In this document: piece after piece, positions 17,632 through 27,613 of the stretch
Position numbering within the stretch: the stretch's first letter is position 1
Layout of the letters: each line of letters begins with the position of its first letter
Assembly (NCBI RefSeq): GCF_000425805.1
Contig: NZ_AUED01000003.1
Span: 124,001-188,000 of the forward strand
DNA from: Pseudomonas vranovensis DSM 16006
Lineage (GTDB): Bacteria > Pseudomonadota > Gammaproteobacteria > Pseudomonadales > Pseudomonadaceae
Reading direction: 5' to 3'
Length of the DNA stretch: 64,000 bases
Translations under genes and position numbers: made by a program
The notes under the pieces: model-generated
The model's input: the letters and a program-made list of their open reading frames with translations, nothing else
The model's database searches: none
What the model was told of the DNA's origin: nothing

Positions 17632-18699
17632 ATTAAACCGCTTTTCGCCAAGGGCCCTTCGCTGGGCGTACGCCTGCTGGTGCTGGTTGTGCTGTCGATC
17701 ACCCTGATGGTGGTCGATGCGCGCTTCACCCTGCTCAAACCGGTGCGCAGCCAGATGGGACTGGTCCTGATGGAGTCGTACCACATCACCGACTTGCCGC
17801 AGAGCCTGTGGCAGGGTATCGCCGGCCAGTTCGGCAGCCGTACCGAGCTGATCGCCGAGAACGAAAAACTCAAGACCGAAGCCTTGCTGATGCAAGGGCG
17901 CGTGCAGAAGCTCGCGGCCTTGACCGAGCAGAACGTGCGCCTGCGCGAGTTGCTCAACTCCTCGGCATTGGTCAATGAGAAGGTCGAGGTCGCCGAGTTG
18001 ATCGGTGTCGACCCCAACCCGTTCACCCACCGTATCCTGATCAACAAGGGCGAGCGTGACGGCGTGGTCCTGGGCCAGCCGGTGCTCGATGCCCGTGGCC
18101 TGATGGGGCAGGTGGTGGAGCTGATGCCCTATACCGCTCGCGTCCTGCTGCTGACCGATACCACCCACAGTATTCCTGTGCAGGTCAATCGCAACGGTTT
18201 GCGGGCCATCGCCAGTGGTACCGGTAATCCCGAGCGCCTGGAACTGCGCCATGTCGCCGACACCGCCGACATCAAGGAAGGCGACCTGTTGGTCAGTTCT
18301 GGCCTGGGGCAGCGTTTTCCGGCCGGTTATCCGGTGGCCACGGTCAAGGAAGTGATCCACGACTCCGGGCAGCCGTTCGCCATTGTCCGGGCCATCCCCA
18401 CCGCTGCACTCAATCGCAGCCGCTACCTGTTGCTGGTGTTCACCGACAGCCGCACCCCCGAGCAGCGCGCGAGCGATGCCGCGATGGCCCAGGAAGCCGC
18501 AGATCGACAAGGTCTGCCCGGGGCCACCGAGCCGGTTGCGCCCGGCGCGACTCCAACTGCACCTGCACCCGCGGCCACTAGCACCCCGGCAACGCCTGCC
18601 AACGTGGCACCGACAGCGGCGCCTGCAACGGCAGCGCCCGCAGCAACGCCGGCAGCGGCCAGCGGCACTGCGGCACCCCCTTCCCGGGAGAGAAACTGA
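17632..18699 (+). CDS. mreC: Rod shape-determining protein MreC, apparent ATT start
   Basis: Membrane-anchored periplasmic scaffold of the elongasome, about 355 residues. The start drawn is ATT, giving (M)KPLFAKGPSLGVRLLVL, which lines up with the E. coli MreC start MKPIFSRGPSLQIRL; AGGAG lies six bases upstream. An in-frame stop lies close upstream and the next conventional start (GTG at 17680) falls inside the transmembrane helix. A coiled coil follows the helix (about residues 65-105) and then the two beta-barrels (DPNPFTHRILINKGERDGV; VSSGLGQRFPAGYPVATV). The last 60 or so residues are a low-complexity Ala/Pro/Thr tail. Its stop overlaps the mreD start by one base. Confidence 0.93.
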   Translation: MKPLFAKGPSLGVRLLVLVVLSITLMVVDARFTLLKPVRSQMGLVLMESYHITDLPQSLWQGIAGQFGSRTELIAENEKLKTEALLMQGRVQKLAALTEQNVRLRELLNSSALVNEKVEVAELIGVDPNPFTHRILINKGERDGVVLGQPVLDARGLMGQVVELMPYTARVLLLTDTTHSIPVQVNRNGLRAIASGTGNPERLELRHVADTADIKEGDLLVSSGLGQRFPAGYPVATVKEVIHDSGQPFAIVRAIPTAALNRSRYLLLVFTDSRTPEQRASDAAMAQEAADRQGLPGATEPVAPGATPTAPAPAATSTPATPANVAPTAAPATAAPAATPAAASGTAAPPSRERN

Positions 18700-19187
18700 T
18701 GGTAAGTACTCGCAGCCGAAACGGCTGGGTGGTCTGGCTGACCTTTGTCGTTGGCCTGCTGCTCAGCGTTTCGCCGTTGCCGCAGTTCATGGAGGTGTTC
18801 CGGCCGATGTGGCTGGCGCTGCTGTTGGCCTTCTGGACCCTGGCCCTGCCACATAAAGTCGGCATGACCACTGCATTTGTCCTGGGCCTTGCCGAGGACG
18901 TGTTGTACGGCACCTTGCTGGGGCAGAACGCCCTGGTCCTGACCTTGATTACCTTCCTGGTGCTGTCGTTGCAGCAACGCCTGCGGATGTTCCCGATGTG
19001 GCAGCAAAGCCTGGTGATCCTGGTGATCTTCGGTCTGGCACAGCTGGTGCAACTGTGGCTTAGCGCCCTGACCGGCAATCGTCTGCCGACCCTGGCGCTG
19101 ATCTGGTCGGCGGTCATCAGCGCTTTGCTCTGGCCGTGGGTCAGTTATGGCCTGCGCGGACTGCGATTGCGCCTGGGTATCAACTGA
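18699..19187 (+). CDS. mreD: Rod shape-determining protein MreD
   Basis: Integral inner-membrane protein of 162 residues with about five helices, working with MreB, MreC and RodA/PBP2 in lateral wall growth. The segment AFVLGLAEDVLYGTLLGQNAL matches the MreD family motif containing GxxxDxxxGxxxG. It is translationally coupled to mreC through TGATG. Third and last gene of mreBCD proper, with maf 34 bases further on. Confidence 0.96.
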   Translation: MVSTRSRNGWVVWLTFVVGLLLSVSPLPQFMEVFRPMWLALLLAFWTLALPHKVGMTTAFVLGLAEDVLYGTLLGQNALVLTLITFLVLSLQQRLRMFPMWQQSLVILVIFGLAQLVQLWLSALTGNRLPTLALIWSAVISALLWPWVSYGLRGLRLRLGIN

Positions 19188-19221
19188 GCCCGCTACCCGA
19201 CGTTGACAGGGAGAAGTCACG

Positions 19222-19827
19222 ATGACCCTGCTGTACCTGGCCTCTGGTTCACCCCGCCGCCGTGAGTTGCTGACCCAGATCGGCATTCCATTTACTGCGT
19301 TGAGCGCTTCGATCGACGAAAGCCCTTTGTCGGGCGAAGCCGCGCCTGCCTATGTCGAACGCCTGGCGCGGGACAAGGCCGCAGCCGGCATGGCCTCCTT
19401 GGCAGGCCCGGCCACGGACGGAACGTTTGCCGTCCTGGGCGCCGACACCGCAGTGGTATTGGACGGACGCATTCTGGGCAAGCCCGCCGACCGTGAGGAT
19501 GCTCTGGCCATGCTGGCGGCCTTGTCCGGCCGCGAACATCAGGTACTGACCGCCGTGGCGGTTGCCGACCGGGAGCGTTGCCTGAGTGTCTGCGTTGCCA
19601 GCCAGGTTCGGTTTCGTCACATTACCCAACAAGAAGCACAGGCCTACTGGGACAGCGGCGAGCCGCTGGACAAGGCAGGCAGCTACGCGATTCAGGGTCT
19701 GGGCGCGGTGTTCGTGCAGCGAATCGAAGGCAGTTATTCAGCGGTGGTCGGTTTACCCTTGAGTGAAACTGCCGAGCTGCTCAGCCAATTCGCCATTCCT
19801 TGCTGGCAACCGTTGTCGGCCCGTTGA
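19222..19827 (+). CDS. maf: Maf-family nucleotide pyrophosphatase (YhdE type)
   Basis: A 201-residue Maf protein. The N-terminal [12 protein letters not shown] is the family signature binding the nucleotide; [20 protein letters not shown] and [27 protein letters not shown] follow. The YhdE subgroup hydrolyses dTTP/UTP and modified pyrimidine nucleotides, probably for housekeeping, and its place between mreD and rng is the usual one for this subgroup. GGGAGAAG precedes the ATG. Confidence 0.94.
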   Translation: MTLLYLASGSPRRRELLTQIGIPFTALSASIDESPLSGEAAPAYVERLARDKAAAGMASLAGPATDGTFAVLGADTAVVLDGRILGKPADREDALAMLAALSGREHQVLTAVAVADRERCLSVCVASQVRFRHITQQEAQAYWDSGEPLDKAGSYAIQGLGAVFVQRIEGSYSAVVGLPLSETAELLSQFAIPCWQPLSAR

Positions 19828-19907
19828 GCGAGGACACACCGGACAGCTGCTAGCCAGTCGCCTGCGAGCGATCCATCATTACTGAAGTCCTTTGACGAGA
19901 GCCTGCC

Positions 19908-21365
19908 ATGAGTGAAGAGATTCTGATCAATATCACACCGATGGAATCACGCGTGGCGGTGGTGGAGAACGGTGTTCTTCAGGAAGTGCATGTAGAGCGT
20001 ACCCAGCGGCGCGGCATTGTCGGCAACATCTACAAGGGCAAGGTGGTTCGTGTGCTGCCTGGAATGCAGGCTGCATTTGTCGACATCGGCCTGGACCGCG
20101 CCGCCTTCATCCACGCCTCGGAAATTTCCCAGCGCGAAGGCTCGGCCGTGGAGAGCATCAGTGCCCTGGTGCATGAAGGCCAGAGCCTGGTGGTGCAGGT
20201 CACCAAGGATCCGATTGGCTCCAAAGGCGCGCGGCTGACCACGCAACTGTCGATTCCCTCGCGTTACCTGGTGTATATGCCGCGCACCAGCCACGTTGGT
20301 ATTTCCCTGAAGATCGAAGACGAAGCCGAACGGGAACGCCTCAAGCAGGTGGTTACCGACTGCGTGGCCCAGGAGAACATCCAGGACGCAGGGGGCTTTA
20401 TCTTGCGGACTGCGGCCGAAGGTGCCGGTGCCGACGAGATCCTGATGGATATCCGCTACCTGCGCAGGCTCTGGGACCAGATCGGCGCCCAGATCAAGAC
20501 CGTCGGCGCGCCAACGGAAATCTACGAAGACCTGGGCCTGGCCCTGCGCACGTTGCGCGACCTGGTCAACCCGAAGATCGAGAAAATCCGCATCGACTCC
20601 CGGGAAACCTTCCAGAAGACCACGCAGTTCGTCGCCGAACTGATGCCGGAAATCGCCGATCGCCTGGAGCACTATCCGGGCGAGCGGCCGATCTTCGATC
20701 TCTATGGTGTGGAAGACGAGATCCAGCGCGCCCTGGAGCGCAAGGTACCGCTCAAATCCGGCGGCTACCTGGTGGTCGATCCGGCTGAAGCGATGACCAC
20801 CATCGACGTCAACACCGGCGCTTTTGTCGGGCACCGCAACCTTGAAGAGACCATCTTCAAGACCAACCTGGAAGCGGCCACCGCCATCGCCCGGCAGCTT
20901 CGCCTGCGCAACATCGGCGGGATCATCATCATCGACTTCATCGACATGGAAGATGAGGAGCACCAGCGCCAGGTGCTGCGCACCCTGGAAAAGCAGCTGG
21001 AACGCGATCACGCCAAGACCAACATCATCGGCATCACCGAGCTGGGCCTGGTGCAGATGACGCGCAAGCGCACCCGTGAAAGCCTGGAGCAGGTGTTGTG
21101 TGAGCCGTGCCTGTGCTGCCAGGGTCGCGGCAAGCTGAAAACTCCCGAGACAGTTTGTTACGAGATTTTCCGCGAAATCCTTCGCGAAGCCCGTGCCTAC
21201 CAGGCCGAAGGCTATAGAGTGCTGGCCAATCAAAAGGTGGTGGATCGCCTGCTGGATGAGGAGTCGGGGAACGTCGCCGAGCTTGAAACCTTCATCGGAC
21301 GAACCATCCGCTTTCAGGTCGAGTCCATGTATTCCCAGGAACAATACGATGTGGTGCTGCTCTGA
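19908..21365 (+). CDS. rng: Ribonuclease G
   Basis: Endoribonuclease of the RNase E/G family, 485 residues, with only the catalytic half. It matures the 5' end of 16S rRNA and cleaves some mRNAs. The S1-like domain contains FVDIGLDRAAFIHASE (about residues 57-72); the catalytic DNase I-like region contains TTIDVNTGAFVGHRNLE and IGGIIIIDFIDME with the metal-binding aspartates; the Cys cluster (CEPCLCCQGRGK) corresponds to the zinc-link region. Downstream of maf and upstream of yhdP, in the usual order mreBCD-maf-rng-yhdP. Confidence 0.97.
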   Translation: MSEEILINITPMESRVAVVENGVLQEVHVERTQRRGIVGNIYKGKVVRVLPGMQAAFVDIGLDRAAFIHASEISQREGSAVESISALVHEGQSLVVQVTKDPIGSKGARLTTQLSIPSRYLVYMPRTSHVGISLKIEDEAERERLKQVVTDCVAQENIQDAGGFILRTAAEGAGADEILMDIRYLRRLWDQIGAQIKTVGAPTEIYEDLGLALRTLRDLVNPKIEKIRIDSRETFQKTTQFVAELMPEIADRLEHYPGERPIFDLYGVEDEIQRALERKVPLKSGGYLVVDPAEAMTTIDVNTGAFVGHRNLEETIFKTNLEAATAIARQLRLRNIGGIIIIDFIDMEDEEHQRQVLRTLEKQLERDHAKTNIIGITELGLVQMTRKRTRESLEQVLCEPCLCCQGRGKLKTPETVCYEIFREILREARAYQAEGYRVLANQKVVDRLLDEESGNVAELETFIGRTIRFQVESMYSQEQYDVVLL

Positions 21366-21384
21366 CGCAGTCTGATTGCACCTG

Positions 21385-21420
21385 GCCGCAAGGCCGGGTG
21401 GCAAAGCGCCCGGTTGCGGC
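21385..21420 (+). other. rng-yhdP intercistronic hairpin
   Basis: GCCGCAA..CCGGGTG pairs with CGCCCGG..TTGCGGC, giving about 14 bp with a two-base bulge and a six-base loop. It lies in the 88-base gap between rng and yhdP and lacks a T-run, so it may be a processing site or attenuator rather than a full terminator. Confidence 0.55.
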
Positions 21421-21453
21421 CATAGTTAAGGCACGACTTGGAGGGCCATTGCC

Positions 21454-24400
21454 ATGGAACGTCTGATGCGCGTTCTAGGCGCCATGACCCGCTGGGGCCT
21501 GGGGATCTGTGCCTTGCTGGCTGTGCTGGTGGCGCTGTATGTCAGCCTTGGCCGACAGCTGGTGCCCCTGGTAGCCGAATACCGCGCTGAAGTTGAAGAC
21601 AAGGCCGAGCAGGCCTTGGGCTTGCCCGTGCACATCGGCAGCCTGGAAGGGCGCTGGAGTGGCTTGGCACCGGTGCTGCTGGTCAATGACATCCAGGTTG
21701 GCGAGGGCACAACGGCGTTGCGCCTGGACGGCGTCAAAGTGGTTCCAGACCTGTGGGCCAGCCTGACCGAGCGTCAGGTGCGCCTGGCCAATCTCGAAGT
21801 CGGTGGCTTGCACCTGAGCCTGCACGAAGATGAAAACGGCGCCTGGGCACTTGATGGTCTGCCGAAAACCGATGACCAGCCTCTGGACCCTGAGCAACTG
21901 CTGCAGCGTATGCAGGTGGTGTCGAAGGTCACGATCGTCGACAGCCAGGTCACCCTCGAGCCGTTCCAGCGCGACCCCATGACCCTCACCTATGTCAACG
22001 TTGGCCTGCAGACCGGCAGCGTACGCCAGCGTCTGGACGCACGCCTGACCTTGCCTGACGGCCAACCCGTGGCGATGAGTCTGCGCAGTCGTGTCCGTGC
22101 AGCCCACTGGCGTGACGGTGAAGTCGAAGCCTACCTCAGCCTGCCCCAGAGCGATTGGGCGCGCTGGGTGCCGCCCCGTTTGCTGGGTCAATGGCAAGCC
22201 AAGGAGCTCAAGGCCGGCGGCGAGTTCTGGCTGAACTGGGGCAAGGGGCAACTGCAAAACGCCACGGTACGTCTAAACGCGCCGCAGTTGCGGGGTGCTT
22301 ATACCGGCCGCGAAGAGGCCAAGGTGGAAAACGTAGCGCTCAATGGCTGGTTCCAGCGCCAGGCACACGGTTTCGATGTGAAACTCGACTCCCTGGCCAT
22401 GAGCCTGGGCAAAACGCGCTGGGAGTCGCACCTGCAATTGAATCAGGTCGCCGCGAGTGAGGGCGTCGAGGAAACCTGGAAAATCCAGGCAGACCGCCTG
22501 AACCTGACCCCGCTCACACCCCTGGTCGAATCTCTGGCACCTTTGCCGGAACGGGCCATGGCCGTGGTCCAGGGGCTGAAAGTCACCGGGAGTTTGCGCA
22601 ATGTGCTGGTAGATGTTCGCCCCAAGGCTGCTGGCGATCAGCGCTTGAATTTTGCCGCCAATCTGGAGCGAATCGGCTTCAACGCCTACCACGGTGCCCC
22701 GGCGGCGGGGAATGTCAGCGGCAGTGTCAGCGGTGACCTGGGGCATGGCGAACTGCGCCTGGATACCGATGCCTTCATGCTGCACCTGTATCCGATCTTC
22801 GCCAAACCTTGGCAATACCAGAAAGCCAACGCGCGCCTGACCTGGCGCCTGGATCAGGACGGCTTCACCCTGATCGCGCCCTACCTGAAGGTACTGGGCG
22901 AAGAGGGCAAGATTGCCGGTGATTTTCTCATTCGCCTGCTGTTTGAAGAGGGGCAGGAAGACTACATGGACCTGCGCGTCGGCCTGGTCGAGGGTGATGG
23001 GCGATACACCGCCAAGTACCTGCCGGAGGTACTGAGCCCGGCCCTTGATGAATGGTTGCGCACCGCCATTCTCAAAGGCGCGGTCGATGAGGGTTATTTC
23101 CAGTATCAAGGTTCGCTCAATCATGGTGCCGCGGAGCAGGCGCGCAGTATCAGCCTGTTCTTCAAGGTGCATGATGCCGCGCTGGACTTCCAGCCAGGTT
23201 GGCCACAGGTCCAGAAGGTCGATGGTGACGTGTATATCGACGACAATGGCGTGAGGATCACTGCCAAGCGTGGCCAACTGCTCGATACCCAAGTGAATGA
23301 CGTGCAGGTCAACATCCCCCATGTTCCCAGCGGCCAGAACAGCCACATGTATCTGGATGGGGGCTTCGATGGAGGCCTGGGCGATGGCTTGAAAATCCTC
23401 CAGGAGGCACCGATCGGTACCGCGGCGATGTTTGCGGGCTGGGAGGGGCAGGGCGGCCTCAAGGGCAAGCTGAAGCTGGATATTCCCCTGGCCAAGGGCG
23501 AGCACCCTAAGGTGGTCGTGGATTTCGACACCAACGATGCCCGCCTGAAAATTGCGGCTCCGGTGCTTGAGTTGAAACAGCTCAAGGGTGCCTTCCGCTT
23601 CGATTACAACAAGGGGCTCAGCGGTCAGAACATCAGTGCCAGAGTGTTCGACAAACCGATGACCGCGCAGATTTTTGCCGAAGGTAAGCCAGGCGAGATA
23701 CAAAGCCGCATAGAAGCCAAGGGTCAGGTTGCACTCAAGGCGCTGACCGACTGGCTGAAGGTCACGCAGACCTTGCCGATAGCCGGCGATCTGCCCTACC
23801 AACTGCAGCTGAAGCTGGGGAGCCGCGACAATGAGCTGAAGGTCGACTCCAGCCTCAAGGGCCTGGCAATCAATCTGCCTGCGCCCATTGGCAAAACGGC
23901 AGATGAAACCCGAGACAGCCAGTTCACCATGACCTTGCAAGGGGCCGAGCGGCGATTTGGCGCCAGTTACGCCAATGTTGCCAGCCTGATTTACGCCGCT
24001 CCCATGGACAAACTCGACCAAGGGCGCGGCGAACTGCTGTTCGGTGGCGGCAATCCACAACTGCCGTCCGGCCAGGGAGTGAGCGTCCGTGGACGGCTGG
24101 CCGAGCTTGACCTCAAGCCTTGGCAGCAACAGCTGGGCGGACTGGCCGGCAATGATCCGAGCGGTAATGCCCGCCAGTTGCTACGCGGTGCTGACCTGAG
24201 CATCGGCAAGCTGCAAGGTGGCGGGCTGACCTTGAACCAGGCCGTGGTACGCCTGGACCGCAACAGCAACAACTGGGCGCTGCGCCTGGACAGTAGAGAG
24301 GTTATCGGCAACGCACGTATTCCCGACGCCAAGGGTGCTCCGATGGTGGTCAACCTGCAGACCATCCACCTGCCAGCCGCTGATCCTGCCGAAATTGCTT

Positions 24401-25263
24401 CGCCCAACGCCCCCGATCCGATGGCCGATATCGACCCGCGTAAAATCCCCTCCATCGACCTGACCATCGACAAGCTGTTTCGCGGAGATGACCTGCTGGG
24501 CAGTGTTGCCCTGAAGGTGCGTTCCACGGCCAAGGGGATTGCCCTGAACGATCTGGACTTGAGCCTCAAGGGCCTGATCATTGATGGCAATGCGGGCTGG
24601 GAGGGCGCCCCGGGTGCAAGCAGCAGCTGGTACAAGGGCCGTCTGGAAGGTAAGAACCTGGCCGACGTGCTCAAGGCCTGGAATTTCGCCCCGACCGTTA
24701 CCAGTCGCGATTTTCGTCTGGATGTCGACGGCCGCTGGCCGGGTTCACCCGCCTGGGTGGGGCTGGGTCGATTCTCCGGCAGTCTCGATGCGGCGTTGCG
24801 CAAGGGGCAGTTCGTCGAGGTCGAGGGCGGCGCCCAGGCGCTGCGGGTGTTTGGCCTGCTCAACTTCAACTCGATCGGCCGGCGCCTGCGGCTGGACTTC
24901 TCCGACCTGGTCGACAAAGGCTTGAGCTATGACCGGGTCAAAGGGCTGCTGGTAGCCAGCGAAGGGGTGTACGTGACCCGCGAGCCCATTACCCTGACCG
25001 GTCCATCGAGCAACCTTGAGCTCGATGGCACGCTCGACATGGTCCGCGACCGGGTCGATGCCAATCTGCAGGTCACGCTGCCGGTGACCAATAACTTGCC
25101 GTTGGCTGCCCTGATTGTCGGCGCGCCGGCGGTCGGTGGTGCGCTGTTTCTCGTTGACCGCCTGCTTGGCGACCGCGTAGCCCGCTATGCCAGCGTTCAC
25201 TATCGCATCGAAGGTCCGTGGAAAGAGCCTAAAATCAGCTTTGTGAAGCCTTTCGAGAAGTGA
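21454..25263 (+). CDS. yhdP: YhdP-family AsmA-like envelope protein
   Basis: Very large protein of 1269 residues with one N-terminal membrane helix (GICALLAVLVALYVSLG) and a long periplasmic region of repeated beta-rich modules, ending in a DUF3971/AsmA2-type C-terminus (GSLDAALRKGQFVEVEGGAQALRVFGLLNFNSIGRRL). YhdP, with TamB and YdbH, is thought to form a groove bridging the two membranes and to move phospholipids to the outer membrane. Length and gene order (after rng) are typical. Its stop is followed at once by the nitrilase-family gene. Confidence 0.94.
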   Translation: MERLMRVLGAMTRWGLGICALLAVLVALYVSLGRQLVPLVAEYRAEVEDKAEQALGLPVHIGSLEGRWSGLAPVLLVNDIQVGEGTTALRLDGVKVVPDLWASLTERQVRLANLEVGGLHLSLHEDENGAWALDGLPKTDDQPLDPEQLLQRMQVVSKVTIVDSQVTLEPFQRDPMTLTYVNVGLQTGSVRQRLDARLTLPDGQPVAMSLRSRVRAAHWRDGEVEAYLSLPQSDWARWVPPRLLGQWQAKELKAGGEFWLNWGKGQLQNATVRLNAPQLRGAYTGREEAKVENVALNGWFQRQAHGFDVKLDSLAMSLGKTRWESHLQLNQVAASEGVEETWKIQADRLNLTPLTPLVESLAPLPERAMAVVQGLKVTGSLRNVLVDVRPKAAGDQRLNFAANLERIGFNAYHGAPAAGNVSGSVSGDLGHGELRLDTDAFMLHLYPIFAKPWQYQKANARLTWRLDQDGFTLIAPYLKVLGEEGKIAGDFLIRLLFEEGQEDYMDLRVGLVEGDGRYTAKYLPEVLSPALDEWLRTAILKGAVDEGYFQYQGSLNHGAAEQARSISLFFKVHDAALDFQPGWPQVQKVDGDVYIDDNGVRITAKRGQLLDTQVNDVQVNIPHVPSGQNSHMYLDGGFDGGLGDGLKILQEAPIGTAAMFAGWEGQGGLKGKLKLDIPLAKGEHPKVVVDFDTNDARLKIAAPVLELKQLKGAFRFDYNKGLSGQNISARVFDKPMTAQIFAEGKPGEIQSRIEAKGQVALKALTDWLKVTQTLPIAGDLPYQLQLKLGSRDNELKVDSSLKGLAINLPAPIGKTADETRDSQFTMTLQGAERRFGASYANVASLIYAAPMDKLDQGRGELLFGGGNPQLPSGQGVSVRGRLAELDLKPWQQQLGGLAGNDPSGNARQLLRGADLSIGKLQGGGLTLNQAVVRLDRNSNNWALRLDSREVIGNARIPDAKGAPMVVNLQTIHLPAADPAEIASPNAPDPMADIDPRKIPSIDLTIDKLFRGDDLLGSVALKVRSTAKGIALNDLDLSLKGLIIDGNAGWEGAPGASSSWYKGRLEGKNLADVLKAWNFAPTVTSRDFRLDVDGRWPGSPAWVGLGRFSGSLDAALRKGQFVEVEGGAQALRVFGLLNFNSIGRRLRLDFSDLVDKGLSYDRVKGLLVASEGVYVTREPITLTGPSSNLELDGTLDMVRDRVDANLQVTLPVTNNLPLAALIVGAPAVGGALFLVDRLLGDRVARYASVHYRIEGPWKEPKISFVKPFEK

Positions 25264-25277
25264 AGCCAGGAGCGTGC

Positions 25278-26129
25278 ATGAAGTCAGCGGTGATCCAGAT
25301 GGTCAGCCAGAGCGATGTTCAGGCCAACTTGGTACACGCCAGGCATTTGCTTGAACAAGCCGCGGCAGGTGGCGCCCGGCTGGCCGTGTTGCCGGAGAAT
25401 TTTGCCGCCATGGGGCGTCGCGACAGCGCCGCCATCGGGCGCGCCGAAGCCACGGGAGAAGGGCCGATCCTGCCCTGGTTGAAACAGACCGCCCGCGACC
25501 TCAAGTTATGGGTGGTGGCCGGTACCATTCCTTTGCCGCCTGTCGGTCAGCCTGAAGCCAAGTCCCATGCCTGTTCACTGTTGATCGACGAACATGGCGA
25601 CACCGTGGCCCGATACGACAAGCTGCACTTGTTCGATGTCGATGTGGCCGACAACCGTGGCCGTTATCGGGAGTCTGATGACTATGCCCATGGCAGTCAG
25701 GTGGTGGTGGCTGACACCCCCGTGGGGCGGCTGGGCTTGAGCGTGTGCTACGACCTGCGCTTCCCGGAGCTGTACAGTGTCTTGCGCCAGGCCGGTGCCG
25801 AGCTGATCAGCGCGCCTGCGGCGTTTACCGCAGTGACCGGGGCGGCGCACTGGGAAGTGTTGATACGTGCCCGGGCGATCGAAACCCAATGCTATGTGCT
25901 GGCCGCTGCCCAGGGCGGAACACACCCGGGACCACGGGAAACTTATGGTCATGCCGCCATCGTCGATCCCTGGGGGCGGATCGTCGCCGAACAGGACAGC
26001 GGCGAAGCGGTGCTGCTGGGTGAACGCGACAGCAGCGAACAGGCGTCCATTCGGGCGCGGATGCCGGTGGCGTTGCACCGGCGCTTTTTCTCGCAGGACG
26101 CTTTGCGGCCTGCGCACACCTCGGAGTGA
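25278..26129 (+). CDS. Carbon-nitrogen hydrolase (nitrilase superfamily)
   Basis: Cytoplasmic amidase-like enzyme of 283 residues with the full Glu-Lys-Cys triad: Glu40 in LPENF, Lys115 in YDKLHLFDV and Cys157 in [10 protein letters not shown]. The sequence is of the Nit1/Nit2 type; relatives hydrolyse omega-amides or deaminated glutathione, a metabolite-repair role. The start is the ATG with CAGGAG upstream. It lies between yhdP and tldD, as in other pseudomonads, and its stop is two bases before the tldD ATG, so the three are co-transcribed. Confidence 0.92.
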   Translation: MKSAVIQMVSQSDVQANLVHARHLLEQAAAGGARLAVLPENFAAMGRRDSAAIGRAEATGEGPILPWLKQTARDLKLWVVAGTIPLPPVGQPEAKSHACSLLIDEHGDTVARYDKLHLFDVDVADNRGRYRESDDYAHGSQVVVADTPVGRLGLSVCYDLRFPELYSVLRQAGAELISAPAAFTAVTGAAHWEVLIRARAIETQCYVLAAAQGGTHPGPRETYGHAAIVDPWGRIVAEQDSGEAVLLGERDSSEQASIRARMPVALHRRFFSQDALRPAHTSE

Positions 26130-26131
26130 CT

Positions 26132-27571
26132 ATGAGCGAGATGTTATCCACTGTCAGCGAGCACCTGCTGGCGCCAGGGGGATTGACCCTCGACAGCCTG
26201 CAGTCGGTACTGGGCGAGTTGGCCGGGCCGGGCATCGATGCGGCCGACCTGTATTTCCAGGGGCAGATTTCCGAGTCCTGGGCACTCGAAGACGGGATTG
26301 TCAAAGAAGGCAGTTTCAATCTCGACCAGGGCGTGGGCGTACGGGCCCAGTCAGGCGAGAAAACCGGTTTTGCCTACAGCAACGCCATCAACCTCGAAGC
26401 CCTGACCTCGGCAGCCCGTGCGGCGCGCTCGATCTCCCGTGCGGGGCAGAATGGCAGTGTCCAGGCGTTCAAGAGCCAGGACGTCACGCAACTCTATGGC
26501 GCCGATAACCCGCTCGAAGTGATCAGCCGTGCCGAAAAAGTCGAGCTGCTCAAGCGTGTCGACGCAGCCACCCGTGCGCTGGACCCGCGTATCCAGCAGG
26601 TCACTGTGAGCATGGCCGGGGTCTGGGAACGCATCCTGATTGCCGCCGCCGATGGCAGCCTGGCTGCCGATGTGCGTCCTCTGGTGCGTTTCAACGTCAG
26701 CGTGATCGTCGAGCAGAATGGCCGGCGGGAGCGCGGCGGCCACGGGGGGGGCGGCCGTACCGACTACCGCTATTTCACCGATGAACGGGTCATGGGCTTT
26801 GCCCGTGAAGCGTTGCGCCAGGCGCTGGTCAACCTCGAAGCCATTCCAGCGCCGGCAGGCACCCTGCCTGTGGTACTGGGGTCAGGCTGGTCTGGCGTGC
26901 TGTTGCATGAGGCCGTCGGCCACGGCCTTGAAGGTGACTTCAATCGCAAGGGCAGTTCGGCCTACAGTGGCCATATGGGCGAGAAGGTTGCGTCCAGCCT
27001 GTGCACCATCGTTGATGACGGCACCCTGGAGGGTCGCCGCGGTTCGTTGAGCGTGGATGACGAGGGCACCCCGACTGAATGCACCACCCTGATCGAGAAC
27101 GGCATCCTCAAGGGCTACATGCAGGACAAGCTCAATGCTCGCCTGATGGGCATGGCCGTCACCGGCAACGGGCGTCGTGAGTCTTATGCGCACCTGCCAA
27201 TGCCGCGCATGACCAACACCTACATGCGCGCAGGCGACAGCGATCCGGCGGAAATCATCGCCTCGGTGAAAAAAGGCATCTACTGCGCCAACCTCGGCGG
27301 TGGCCAGGTGGATATCACCAGCGGCAAGTTCGTGTTCTCCACCAGCGAGGCCTACCTGATCGAAGACGGCAAGATTACCGCTCCCGTCAAGGGCGCGACC
27401 CTGATCGGCAACGGTCCGGAAGCCATGAGTCGGGTGTCGATGGTCGGTAATGACCTGTCCCTGGACAGCGGTGTGGGTACCTGCGGCAAGGACGGTCAGT
27501 CGGTACCGGTTGGCGTTGGCCAGCCGACCCTGAAGATCGATGCGATCACCGTGGGTGGCACGGGCGCATGA
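26132..27571 (+). CDS. tldD: Metalloprotease TldD
   Basis: Catalytic subunit of the TldD/TldE (PmbA) protease, 479 residues. The zinc motif HEAVGH is at residues 259-264, followed by [12 protein letters not shown], and the conserved [12 protein letters not shown] region is near the C-terminus. The heterodimer degrades small unfolded peptides and in enterobacteria processes microcin B17 and the antitoxin CcdA. Start is the ATG with CGGAG upstream. Its partner pmbA lies about 670 bases downstream, separated by the oppositely oriented darP. Confidence 0.96.
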   Translation: MSEMLSTVSEHLLAPGGLTLDSLQSVLGELAGPGIDAADLYFQGQISESWALEDGIVKEGSFNLDQGVGVRAQSGEKTGFAYSNAINLEALTSAARAARSISRAGQNGSVQAFKSQDVTQLYGADNPLEVISRAEKVELLKRVDAATRALDPRIQQVTVSMAGVWERILIAAADGSLAADVRPLVRFNVSVIVEQNGRRERGGHGGGGRTDYRYFTDERVMGFAREALRQALVNLEAIPAPAGTLPVVLGSGWSGVLLHEAVGHGLEGDFNRKGSSAYSGHMGEKVASSLCTIVDDGTLEGRRGSLSVDDEGTPTECTTLIENGILKGYMQDKLNARLMGMAVTGNGRRESYAHLPMPRMTNTYMRAGDSDPAEIIASVKKGIYCANLGGGQVDITSGKFVFSTSEAYLIEDGKITAPVKGATLIGNGPEAMSRVSMVGNDLSLDSGVGTCGKDGQSVPVGVGQPTLKIDAITVGGTGA

Positions 27572-27578
27572 AAATGAC

Positions 27579-27605
27579 ACCGGGCGGGCAGGGCGCCTGC
27601 CCGGT
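27579..27605. terminator. Hairpin between convergent tldD and darP
   Basis: ACCGGGC and GCCCGGT flank an inner GGGCAGG/CCTGCCC pair, giving alternative GC-rich hairpins in the 42-base gap between convergent genes. No T-run is present, so it may act only as a weak bidirectional terminator or stability element. Confidence 0.45.
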
Positions 27606-27613
27606 TGCGAAGA

